From positions 1 through 32,451 of the forward strand of contig NZ_AJXW01000040.1 in assembly GCF_000264375.1 (NCBI RefSeq): a stretch of 32,451 nt of DNA. Direction: 5' to 3'. This document shows positions 25,730 to 32,451 of the stretch, piece by piece. The position numbers and the translations under genes are program-made. Source of the DNA: Rhodanobacter thiooxydans LCS2. Lineage in GTDB: Bacteria > Pseudomonadota > Gammaproteobacteria > Xanthomonadales > Rhodanobacteraceae. The notes beneath the pieces are model-generated. The model did not search any database and was not told the origin of the DNA. It saw only the letters and a list, made by a program, of their open reading frames with translations. The stretch's first letter is position 1. Each line of letters starts with the position of its first letter.

Positions 25730-27049
25730 CTAAAGCGTCTTGAGCTGAAGCGCCGGCGGGATCCGGCTGGCGCGCAGGGCGGGCAATGCGCCGGCGAGCA
25801 AGGCGGTGACCACGGCCAGCATCAGCGTGAGCAGGAACATCGGCACGTTTAGCGCCACGATGTCGGCGTACTCCACCGGTTGCCGACGCACCAGCCACAG
25901 GCCCAGCAGCGTCAGCAGCAAGCCGCCGATGCCGCCAAGCAGGCCGATCAGCCCGGCCTCCGTCAGGCACTGGGTGAAGATCGCGCGGCGGGTGGCGCCC
26001 AGTGCGCGGCGCACGCCGATTTCGCCGCCGCGGCGCAGGAACTTGGCCAGCAGCAAGCCCACCGTGTTGAACAGGCACACCAGCAAGAAGCCGAACGCCA
26101 GCCAGGTCTGCAGCTTGACGTCGCCGGGCACCACGTTCTGGTAGGCCAGCCATGCCTGCAGCGACATCATGCGGGTGTTGGCCGGGTGGGTCAGCCGGCC
26201 CAGTTCGCGCTGCTGCGCATCGTAGGCATCCAGGTAGCGCCGGTACGCCGCTGCCCTGGCCGGCGTGTCCAATTGTACCCATAGCGCCACCGACTCGCAT
26301 GGCGCGTGCTGCAGGTCCATGCGGTCGGGCTTGGCCCAGCAGGTGTACCAGCCGAAGTTGCCAGCGTTGATGTCCAGCCCGGTGGACACCGGCAGGAACA
26401 CGTCATGCGATTTTCCGTAGTAATAGGAGGTGTCGCCGCCGGAATTGCGCGCGCCTGCCAGCAGGTAGAACCGCGGCCGCGGCCGCCAGTGGTCGAGCAC
26501 ACCGACCACCTGCACGCTGGCGCCATTGAGCACGATGGTGCGGCCGACGCTGTTGACGCCGCCGAACAGGCGCTGATTGAGCACGTCGGAAATCACCACC
26601 TGGCGCGCCGCAGCCACCCCGTCGGCAGCCGTCCAGGAACCGCCGTAACGGAACGGCACGCCGAACATCGGAAAGAAGTCCGACGTGGTGCCCACCACGG
26701 TGGCCATGAACGGCGACTGCCCCGCGAGTTCCGGCTGCACCTTGATCGTGCCGTCCATGACCATGGCCTGGCGGTCGGCCTTGCCGGACTGCCACAGGTC
26801 GTGGGCGGTGATGTAGTCGAGCATGTCCGGCGGCACCTTGCGCACGTCCGCACCGGTTTCCGGATCCAGCTGCGGGTAATAGATGTGCGCGCTCCTGTCC
26901 GGGAGCGGATCGCCCGACAGAAGCCGCATCACCGTCAGCGTGGTCATGCTGGCGCCGATGCCGACGGCGATGGCCAGCACCATCAGCGCAGTGAGCACCT
27001 TGTTGCGCTTCAGGCTGCGCAGCGCGAGGTCGAGGTAGTAGCCGAGCAT
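25730..27049 (-). CDS. MacB/FtsX-type ABC permease, A-type of pair 1 (A1)
   Basis: A 439-residue permease. The N-terminus MLGYYLDLALRSLKRNKVLT leads into helix 1 (about 18-40), then a periplasmic domain of about 270 residues and three helices (about 315-337, 363-388 and 402-422). The coupling region is LRRGGEIGVRRALGATRR. The periplasmic domain contains only two Cys, Cys237 and Cys251, likely a disulfide conserved in A2 and A3. The ending is PPALQLKTL. GGAG lies 7 bases upstream of the start. It is most similar to A2 by eye (start MxGYYLDLAL and GDPLPxRS in both), suggesting these two pairs are the more recent duplicates. Confidence 0.9.
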   Translation of the reverse strand: MLGYYLDLALRSLKRNKVLTALMVLAIAVGIGASMTTLTVMRLLSGDPLPDRSAHIYYPQLDPETGADVRKVPPDMLDYITAHDLWQSGKADRQAMVMDGTIKVQPELAGQSPFMATVVGTTSDFFPMFGVPFRYGGSWTAADGVAAARQVVISDVLNQRLFGGVNSVGRTIVLNGASVQVVGVLDHWRPRPRFYLLAGARNSGGDTSYYYGKSHDVFLPVSTGLDINAGNFGWYTCWAKPDRMDLQHAPCESVALWVQLDTPARAAAYRRYLDAYDAQQRELGRLTHPANTRMMSLQAWLAYQNVVPGDVKLQTWLAFGFLLVCLFNTVGLLLAKFLRRGGEIGVRRALGATRRAIFTQCLTEAGLIGLLGGIGGLLLTLLGLWLVRRQPVEYADIVALNVPMFLLTLMLAVVTALLAGALPALRASRIPPALQLKTL

Positions 27050-27093
27050 TGCGTCACTCCATCTGGTTACGTCCCCTCCCCCTGCAAGGCAGT

Positions 27094-27191
27094 GGGAGGT
27101 CGGGAGGGGGTGCTCTTACCCCAAAGTCAAAAGCACCCCTCCCCAAGCCTCCCCTGCTATGTCCCGAAGGGATTCCCTTCGGTCACAGGGG
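27094..27191. repeat. Two long hairpins in the B2-A1 linker
   Basis: Hairpin one is an imperfect stem of about 20 bp: GGGAGG-tc-GGGAGGGGGTGCT (27094-27114) against AGCACCCCTCCCC-aag-CCTCCC (27132-27153). Hairpin two has a perfect 9-bp core CCGAAGGGA (27164-27172) and TCCCTTCGG (27174-27182), inside outer arms CCCCTG (27151-27156) and CAGGGG (27186-27191). They fill most of the 158-base gap between pair 2 and pair 1, which holds no gene. Function may be attenuation, transcript stability or repeat DNA. Confidence 0.7.
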
Positions 27192-27207
27192 AGGGGGTAA
27201 AAAAGCG

Positions 27208-28443
27208 TCACACCGACCGCGTCGCCACCACCGGCGGCACCGCCGCGGCGCGCAGCGCGGGGCCGAGCACCGCCGCCTGCCCGATCAGCCACAGCACCAC
27301 TGCGCCGATCGGGAAATAGGCGGCCGGCAACCGCGGCAATTCGTAATGCAGCATCAGAAACAGGTTGATGCCGTAGGCCAGCACCATGCCCAGCGCGATG
27401 CCGATCGTGGCGAGCAGGAAGTTCTCGGTCTGGAAGTAATTGAGGATGTTGCGGCGGGTGGCGCCCAGCGCGCGGCGCACGCCGATGGTGCGGCGCCGCT
27501 GCGCCACCCAGAAACTGGCCAGGCCCGCGATGCCCAGCGCGGTGACGATGAGCAGCGCCACGATCACGCCCACCAGGATGCCGGCCATCGCGCGGTCGTT
27601 GGCGAAGAACTTCCCGCGTAGTTCGTCGTAGGTGCGCTGCCGGGTTACCACCCGTTGCGGGTCGGCCTTCTTCAGCGCGGCCACGGCGGCCTTGAGAACG
27701 GCTTCGCGATCCTGCGGCCGGGTGCGGATGACATAGCTCTGGTTCTTGCCCACGCCCATGAACAGCGGCAGGACGAGCGAGTAATGCGCGGTAGCGTCGT
27801 TGTAGGCGTTGGCACGCGCAAGGTCGGCCAGCACGCCGACCACCCGCACGCCCACCTGGGTGGTGAGATAGATCGTCTTGCCCAGCGGGTTCTGCCCCGG
27901 CCAAAGGCGGTCGGCCAGCGCCTGGGTGATCACCGTGACCGCAACAGGCAGGCCCTTGGTGTTGCCGCTGGCCAGCGCCTTGACCACCACATCCGCATTG
28001 ACGATCTCGTCCGGCTGCAGGTTGCGCCCGGCCACCAGCCGCGCGCCCATGGTCTGCGGCAGGTCCTCGCCAAAGTAGGTGCTGGCGCTGAGCGTGGGCT
28101 CGCGCTGCGCCGGATCCAGCTTGAGGCTGGCGTTCGAGGAGTCGCCCTGCAGCGGTAGCTGGTTGGTCAGCGCCACCGCCTGCACGCCCGGCACCTGCCG
28201 CAACACGGCAAGGTCTTCCCGCGCCCGCGCGTAGATGTCTGGCGTGGGTGCAATCGCGGCCAGCTGGACCTGCACCAGCGCGTGTTCGTCGATGCCGGTA
28301 GTCATGTCCATGTGCTGCAGTCGGTGGCCGATCATGAACACTGCGTTGCAGACGATCGCGCAGGTCAGCGCGATCTCCAGGATCAGCAGGCCCGCGGTGA
28401 TCTTGTGCCGCCGCAGCGTGGAGAGTATCGGTCGCAGTTCCAT
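27208..28443 (-). CDS. MacB/FtsX-type ABC permease, B-type of pair 2 (B2)
   Basis: A 411-residue permease of the same B family as B1 and B3. It begins MELRPILSTLRRHKITAG, with helix 1 at about 15-38. The periplasmic domain is followed by GKFFANDRAMAGILVGVIVALL (helix 2) and the coupling segment RRRTIGVRRALGATRRNILN with YFQTEN. Two further helices precede the ending PPVVATRSV. GGGAG lies 5 bases before ATG 28443. Only 10 bases separate it from the A2 stop, so translation is coupled within the pair. The last 130 residues are nearly the same as B1 by eye, while the periplasmic domains differ, as expected if the pairs handle different substrates or adaptors. Confidence 0.9.
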   Translation of the reverse strand: MELRPILSTLRRHKITAGLLILEIALTCAIVCNAVFMIGHRLQHMDMTTGIDEHALVQVQLAAIAPTPDIYARAREDLAVLRQVPGVQAVALTNQLPLQGDSSNASLKLDPAQREPTLSASTYFGEDLPQTMGARLVAGRNLQPDEIVNADVVVKALASGNTKGLPVAVTVITQALADRLWPGQNPLGKTIYLTTQVGVRVVGVLADLARANAYNDATAHYSLVLPLFMGVGKNQSYVIRTRPQDREAVLKAAVAALKKADPQRVVTRQRTYDELRGKFFANDRAMAGILVGVIVALLIVTALGIAGLASFWVAQRRRTIGVRRALGATRRNILNYFQTENFLLATIGIALGMVLAYGINLFLMLHYELPRLPAAYFPIGAVVLWLIGQAAVLGPALRAAAVPPVVATRSV

Positions 28444-28453
28444 CGTCGCTCCC

Positions 28454-29761
28454 TCAATTGCTCTTCAGCTGCAAGGCCGGAGTTATCTGACAAGCACGCC
28501 AGGCCGGCAGCAGTCCGGCCAGCAGGCTCGCGCCCAGCGCCAGCAGGAAGGTGGTCAGCAACATCACGGGGTCGAGGTGCGCCAGCGCGGCATAGTCGGA
28601 AGGCCGCTGCCGCACTACCCACAGGCCGAGCAGGGCCAGCAGCAGGCCGCCCATGCCGCCCGTCAGCCCCACCACGCCCGACTCGATCAGCAACTGCGCG
28701 AACAGCGCGCGCCGCGAGGCGCCCAGCGCGCGCCGCACGCTGAGTTCGTTGGCGCGACGCAGGAACTTCGCCAGCATCAGGCCCACCGTGTTGACCAGGC
28801 ACACCAGCAGGAAGCCGAACGCCAGCCCGGCCTGCAGGCGTACGTCGTCGGGCACTACCTGTTGGTAGGCCAGCCACTGCATCAGATTGCGCAGGCGCAC
28901 GTTCGGCACCTTCACGAACCGGCCCAGCGCCTTCTGCTGCTCGGAGTAATGGACCAGGAACTCCTTGTAGTCGGCTGCCTTGGCCGGCGTGTCCAACTGC
29001 ACCCAGAACTGCATCCACACGCAGCTCGGCGCGGGATAGATGGTCCCCACGCCGCCGGTACCGTTGCCCCAGCAGTCGGTGGAGCCGTTGTGCTCCAGGT
29101 GCAGGTCCAGCATCGTCTGCAGTGGGATGAACACCTGTTCGGCATAACCGTAGGAGCCGGTGTTGAGGTCGTAGAAATGCGGGCTGGGCGCCCAGTCGCC
29201 GAGCACACCCACGATGCGGAACAGGCTATCCGCCATGCGCAGGGTGCGTCCCACACTGTTCGCGCCGCCAAACAAGCGCTCGTTCAACTCGCTGCCGATC
29301 ACCACGTCGCGCGCTTTCGCCTCGTCGTCGGCCGCATTCCAGCCGCGGCCGTAGCGGAACGGCGCCCCGAACATCGCGAAGAAATCCGCCGTGGTGTAGC
29401 GCGCCTCCACGTAGAACGGATCGAGCGCGGCGGAATCCGGCTGGATCGGCACCGCGCCGCCCGTCATCAGCGCCTGCCGATCCGCCCGCTTCGCATGCAG
29501 CAGGTTGAAACCGTCGATCTCCGTGAGCTGCGGCGGCGGCTCCTTGCCCGACATGATGCCGCTGTCGTCGCGCGCGTCGACTTGCGGGTAGTACAGCGTG
29601 CCGCTGCGCCCCGGCAGCGGGTCGCCCGACAGCACGTGCAGCACGGTGAGCGTGGTCATCGACGCGCCAATGCCCAGCGCGATCGCCAGCACCATCAGCG
29701 CGGTGAGCGCCTTGTTGCGCTTCAGGCTGTGCAGGGCCAGGTCGAGGTAATAGCCGAACAT
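28454..29761 (-). CDS. MacB/FtsX-type ABC permease, A-type of pair 2 (A2)
   Basis: A 435-residue A-family permease beginning MFGYYLDLALHSLKRNKALT. Helix 1 carries the shared GIGASMTTLTV. The periplasmic domain includes Cys230 and Cys247 (17 apart). The C-terminal three-helix unit has the coupling region LRRANELSVRRALGASRRAL. It ends PALQLKSN. ATG 29761 is chosen because GGAG lies 8 bases upstream and family homology begins there. An in-frame extension further upstream would read into B3. It follows B3 after 62 bases and precedes B2 by 10 bases. Confidence 0.9.
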   Translation of the reverse strand: MFGYYLDLALHSLKRNKALTALMVLAIALGIGASMTTLTVLHVLSGDPLPGRSGTLYYPQVDARDDSGIMSGKEPPPQLTEIDGFNLLHAKRADRQALMTGGAVPIQPDSAALDPFYVEARYTTADFFAMFGAPFRYGRGWNAADDEAKARDVVIGSELNERLFGGANSVGRTLRMADSLFRIVGVLGDWAPSPHFYDLNTGSYGYAEQVFIPLQTMLDLHLEHNGSTDCWGNGTGGVGTIYPAPSCVWMQFWVQLDTPAKAADYKEFLVHYSEQQKALGRFVKVPNVRLRNLMQWLAYQQVVPDDVRLQAGLAFGFLLVCLVNTVGLMLAKFLRRANELSVRRALGASRRALFAQLLIESGVVGLTGGMGGLLLALLGLWVVRQRPSDYAALAHLDPVMLLTTFLLALGASLLAGLLPAWRACQITPALQLKSN

Positions 29762-29786
29762 TCCACGTGCTCCGTCATTCTTGACT

Positions 29787-29812
29787 CCCTCCCCGGCGAA
29801 TGCAGGAGAGGG
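29787..29812. repeat. C-rich hairpin in the B3-A2 linker
   Basis: CCCTC (29787-29791) can pair with GAGGG (29808-29812). The 62-base linker is C/T-rich on the plus strand, like the other pair-to-pair linkers, but its hairpin is weaker. Confidence 0.4.
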
Positions 29813-29823
29813 CACAGAAGCCG

Positions 29824-31080
29824 TCACGCCGCCCGCGTCGCTTCCACCGGCGGCACGTTGGACGCCCGCCGCGCCGGCGCGAACACTGCGGCCTGGCCGA
29901 TCGCCAGCATCGCCAGCACGCCCACCAGTACGTACGACAGCGGGATGCGGGTCATCTCGTAGTGGCTCATCAGCCACAGGTTCAGGCCCACCGCCAGCAG
30001 CACGCCGATCACCACGCCGGCGCCGGCGATCAGCAGGTTCTCGATCTGGAAGTAGCGCAGGATGTCCACCTTGCGCGCGCCCAGCGCGCGGCGCACACCG
30101 ATCTGCCGGTGGCGCTGGCCGACCCAGAAGCTGGTGAGGCCGACGATGCCGGCGGCGGTGACGCACAGCAGGATCAGCGCGACCACGCCCATCAGGATCG
30201 CCATGCCGCGATCGGCGCGGTAGGCCTTGGCGCGGATCTCGTCGAACGGCTTGACGCTGTCGTCATCGAGCACGCGCAGCGGGTTCACCTTGTACAGCAC
30301 GGGCGTCACCGCGCGCATCGCCGCGTCCAGCCGGCCCGGCTTGGTGCGCACGACGTAGCGTGCGAAATTTCCGTCCAGCCGGGTGGGGATCAGCGTGGAA
30401 TGCCACACGAACTCGTTGCCCCAGCTGCCGCTGGAGGGAATCTGCATGCGATCCACCACGCCGACCACGGTGGTGGGGGCGCTGCTGCCGTCGGTGTACA
30501 TCACCTTGCCGACCGCACTGCCCTGCGGGAACAGCTTGTCCGCCAGCTGCTTGGTGATGATGGCGATCGGGCGCTCGCGCTGGTCACGGAAGCCCTGGTG
30601 CTGCACGTCGCCGGCCGTGAAGGCGCGGCCGGCCACCAGCCGCAACCCCAGCGCGGACAGCGCCTGATCGTCGGTGAAGTAATACGCGGTGCGGGTATTG
30701 CCCTTGCCGCCCAGCTTCGCATCCGGCTTGAGCGACACCGAGCCGGTCCAGGAGGAGTTGAGCAGCGGTATCGAATTGATCGGCGCCACCGAGACCACGT
30801 CCGGCAGCTGGCGCAGCGCGGCGAGATCCTCGCGCTGCATCGCGTCCAGCTTCTCCACGCCATCGGGCGTATCGGCGCTGGGCGCGCCCACCCACTGCTG
30901 GCTGATCAGGAACAGGTTGCTCTCGTCCAGCCCGGTGGGGCGGTTCACCCGCTCGATGCGCTGGCCGATGATGAATACCGCGTTGCACACGATCGCCAGG
31001 GTCAACGCGATCTGCAGCGCGATCAGCACGGTGCCGGCCTTGTGCTTGCGCAGCGCGGCGAGGATGGGATGCAGTTTCAT
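29824..31080 (-). CDS. MacB/FtsX-type ABC permease, B-type of pair 3 (B3)
   Basis: A 418-residue B-family permease beginning MKLHPILAALRKHKAGTVL, with helix 1 at about 15-38 (ALTLAIVCNAVFIIGQRIE). A periplasmic domain of about 250 residues follows, then RADRGMAILMGVVALILLC (helix 2), the coupling segment RHRQIGVRRALGARKVDILR with YFQIEN, and two more helices. It ends PPVEATRAA. ATG 31080 is chosen because GGAG lies 7 bases upstream; ATG 31086 would leave only one base of spacing. It starts 11 bases after the A3 stop. It is the most diverged of the three B proteins. Confidence 0.9.
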   Translation of the reverse strand: MKLHPILAALRKHKAGTVLIALQIALTLAIVCNAVFIIGQRIERVNRPTGLDESNLFLISQQWVGAPSADTPDGVEKLDAMQREDLAALRQLPDVVSVAPINSIPLLNSSWTGSVSLKPDAKLGGKGNTRTAYYFTDDQALSALGLRLVAGRAFTAGDVQHQGFRDQRERPIAIITKQLADKLFPQGSAVGKVMYTDGSSAPTTVVGVVDRMQIPSSGSWGNEFVWHSTLIPTRLDGNFARYVVRTKPGRLDAAMRAVTPVLYKVNPLRVLDDDSVKPFDEIRAKAYRADRGMAILMGVVALILLCVTAAGIVGLTSFWVGQRHRQIGVRRALGARKVDILRYFQIENLLIAGAGVVIGVLLAVGLNLWLMSHYEMTRIPLSYVLVGVLAMLAIGQAAVFAPARRASNVPPVEATRAA

Positions 31081-31091
31081 GCTCATGCTCC

Positions 31092-32405
31092 TCAATTACT
31101 TTTCAGCTGCCAGGCAGGCTGCACGCGCGAAGCGCGGAACGTGGGATACAGGCCGGCCAGCACCGTGGCGATCACGGCCACCAGCAGGGTGAGCAGCAGC
31201 AGCGACAGGTCTACCCGCGCCAGCGCGGCGATGTCCTTGGGCAACACCCAGCCCACGCTGGCTACGCCCACGCCGGTGAGCAGCAGACCCAGCACGCCGC
31301 CGGCCAGACCGACGATGCCGGCCTCGGTGATGAACTGCGTGTAGATCGCCGCACGCGGCGCACCCAGCGCGCGGCGCACGCCGATCTCGCTGCTGCGGCG
31401 CAGGAACTTGGCCAGCAGCAGGCCCACCGTGTTCACCAGGCACACCAGCAGCAGGCCCAGCGCCACCAGCAGCGAGACCTTGGTGTCGCTGGGCACCACG
31501 TGCTGATTGTCCAGCCACGCACGCAGGTCGCGCAGGCGGCCGTTCGGCGCCCAGGCGAAGCGCCCGGCGCGCTGTTGGTCGCGTGCGTAACCGTCGAGGT
31601 AGTCGCGGTAGGCGGCCACCGCTCCGGTGTCCAGCTCGGCCATGAAGGCGATCCACACGCATTCGGAGCGCTGCAGGCCGACGAAGCCCGACTCCTTGGG
31701 CACCGCGTTGCAATTGGTGTTGCCGTCGTTCGACATGCCCGTCTGGATCGCAGTGAGGAATGGCAGGAACACATCGTCGCCGTTGACCGAGAAGCCGCCG
31801 CTGTTGACCACGTCGTAGAAACGCGGCTGCGGGTTCCAGTCCTCGAGCACGCCGACCACGCGGTAGTCCCTGCCCTCGATGTTGACCGAGCGGCCCACGC
31901 TGGCGGCCCCGCCGAACAGCTTCTGGTTGAGCTTGCTGCTGATCACCACCACCGCCGCGCGATTTTCGTCGTCGCTTGCGCGCCAGCCGCTGCCGTACTT
32001 GAACGGCACGTCCAGCATCGGGAAGAACTCGCCATAGACGGCGTGGCCGCTGACGTTCAGCGGATGCTTGCCGGCCTCGGCCGGCACCACCGACGGCGAG
32101 ATCTGGTACATCGCCGACTGCCGCTTGGCGCGGTGGTCGCGCATCAGCGCCATCGCGTCGGCGTAGTCCATCGCGTTCGGCGGCTCGCCGTCGTTGCTGC
32201 GCCCGTTCGGCCCCCAGTTGTCGATCTGCGGCACGAACAGCTGCGCGGACTTCCACGGGATCGGATCGCCCGACACCGCGCGGAACACCGACCAGGTGGT
32301 CATCGACGCAGCCACGCCGAAGCCGATCGCCAGCACCATCAGCGCAGTGAGGCCGGGACTGCGCTTCAGGCTGCGCAAGGCGAGTTCGAGGTAGTAGGAA
32401 AACAT
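31092..32405 (-). CDS. MacB/FtsX-type ABC permease, A-type of pair 3 (A3)
   Basis: A 437-residue A-family permease beginning MFSYYLELALRSLKRSPGLT. Helix 1 has GVAASMTTWSV. The periplasmic domain has Cys232 and Cys249 (17 apart, as in A2), and the coupling region is LRRSSEIGVRRALGAPRAAI. It ends PAWQLKSN. GGAG lies 8 bases before ATG 32405. It is complete in this window and is the first gene of the leftward series that can be seen. The transcript probably continues from further upstream, where an ABC ATPase and a periplasmic adaptor would be expected. It differs more from A1 and A2 than those do from each other. Confidence 0.9.
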   Translation of the reverse strand: MFSYYLELALRSLKRSPGLTALMVLAIGFGVAASMTTWSVFRAVSGDPIPWKSAQLFVPQIDNWGPNGRSNDGEPPNAMDYADAMALMRDHRAKRQSAMYQISPSVVPAEAGKHPLNVSGHAVYGEFFPMLDVPFKYGSGWRASDDENRAAVVVISSKLNQKLFGGAASVGRSVNIEGRDYRVVGVLEDWNPQPRFYDVVNSGGFSVNGDDVFLPFLTAIQTGMSNDGNTNCNAVPKESGFVGLQRSECVWIAFMAELDTGAVAAYRDYLDGYARDQQRAGRFAWAPNGRLRDLRAWLDNQHVVPSDTKVSLLVALGLLLVCLVNTVGLLLAKFLRRSSEIGVRRALGAPRAAIYTQFITEAGIVGLAGGVLGLLLTGVGVASVGWVLPKDIAALARVDLSLLLLTLLVAVIATVLAGLYPTFRASRVQPAWQLKSN

Positions 32406-32431
32406 TCCGGTCACTCCGTTGTTGGTCTCCT

Positions 32432-32451
32432 CCCCCTGCCTCGGCAGGGGG
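32432..32451. repeat. Perfect 9-bp hairpin upstream of A3, at the window edge
   Basis: CCCCCTGCC (32432-32440) pairs exactly with GGCAGGGGG (32443-32451) around TC. It resembles the C-rich linkers before A2 and A1, suggesting another gene or pair lies upstream. The window ends inside it, so it may be longer. Confidence 0.6.

Noticed and set aside
28235..31344. Rightward open frames of more than 500 codons opposite the permease genes
   Set aside because: Products are Gln/Arg/His-rich and recur opposite each paralog, as expected from shadowing duplicated genes rather than real antisense proteins.

Overview
This is about 32 kb of GC-rich chromosome from a gammaproteobacterium. Gene content and order, the RimI/HolD and PdxH sequence types, and the short palindromic repeats point to Xanthomonadales, most likely Rhodanobacteraceae (Rhodanobacter or Dyella-like). 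That placement is inferred from family resemblance, not from a search. I see 32 protein-coding genes and no rRNA, tRNA, CRISPR array, transposase or phage gene.

The left half (1-16.7 kb) is housekeeping. It starts with a repeat-rich 180-bp stretch, followed by a leftward operon pdxH-yjbQ-BtuF-like. A divergent glycerate-kinase-like gene comes next, then a leftward trio of an SDR epimerase, YbjQ and dodecin. A rightward run follows: aroK-aroB (ATGA overlap), a WGR protein, hemE, a DUF3147 membrane protein and valS. A leftward group pssA-holD-rimI-methyltransferase, a small secreted DUF4124 protein, proS and an H-NS family gene close this half.

The right half (16.8-32.4 kb) is transcribed entirely leftward. 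In transcription order it has three consecutive pairs of MacB/FtsX-type ABC permeases (A3-B3, A2-B2, A1-B1), a secreted DUF885 metallopeptidase, and an NtrC-type sigma-54 response regulator. A membrane histidine kinase with a short periplasmic loop, an SPFH protein, NfeD and a ThrE-family exporter follow. No ABC ATPase or periplasmic adaptor is present. They may lie upstream, beyond base 32451. The triplicated permease pair next to a sigma-54 two-component system is the best candidate for an under-described system: a multi-permease export or envelope-defence unit possibly controlled by flux sensing. This is inference.

A second theme is short palindromic repeats invading genes and junctions. 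A GTAGGAGC...GCGATGC REP pair supplies the stop codon of the ThrE gene. A GTAGGGCGGGC hairpin supplies the stop of aroB. valS carries two in-frame repeat-derived insertions, one of them a heptanucleotide GGGAATC array. A GCGGCCATGGATGGCCGC-type hairpin sits in two junctions of the permease/regulator operon.
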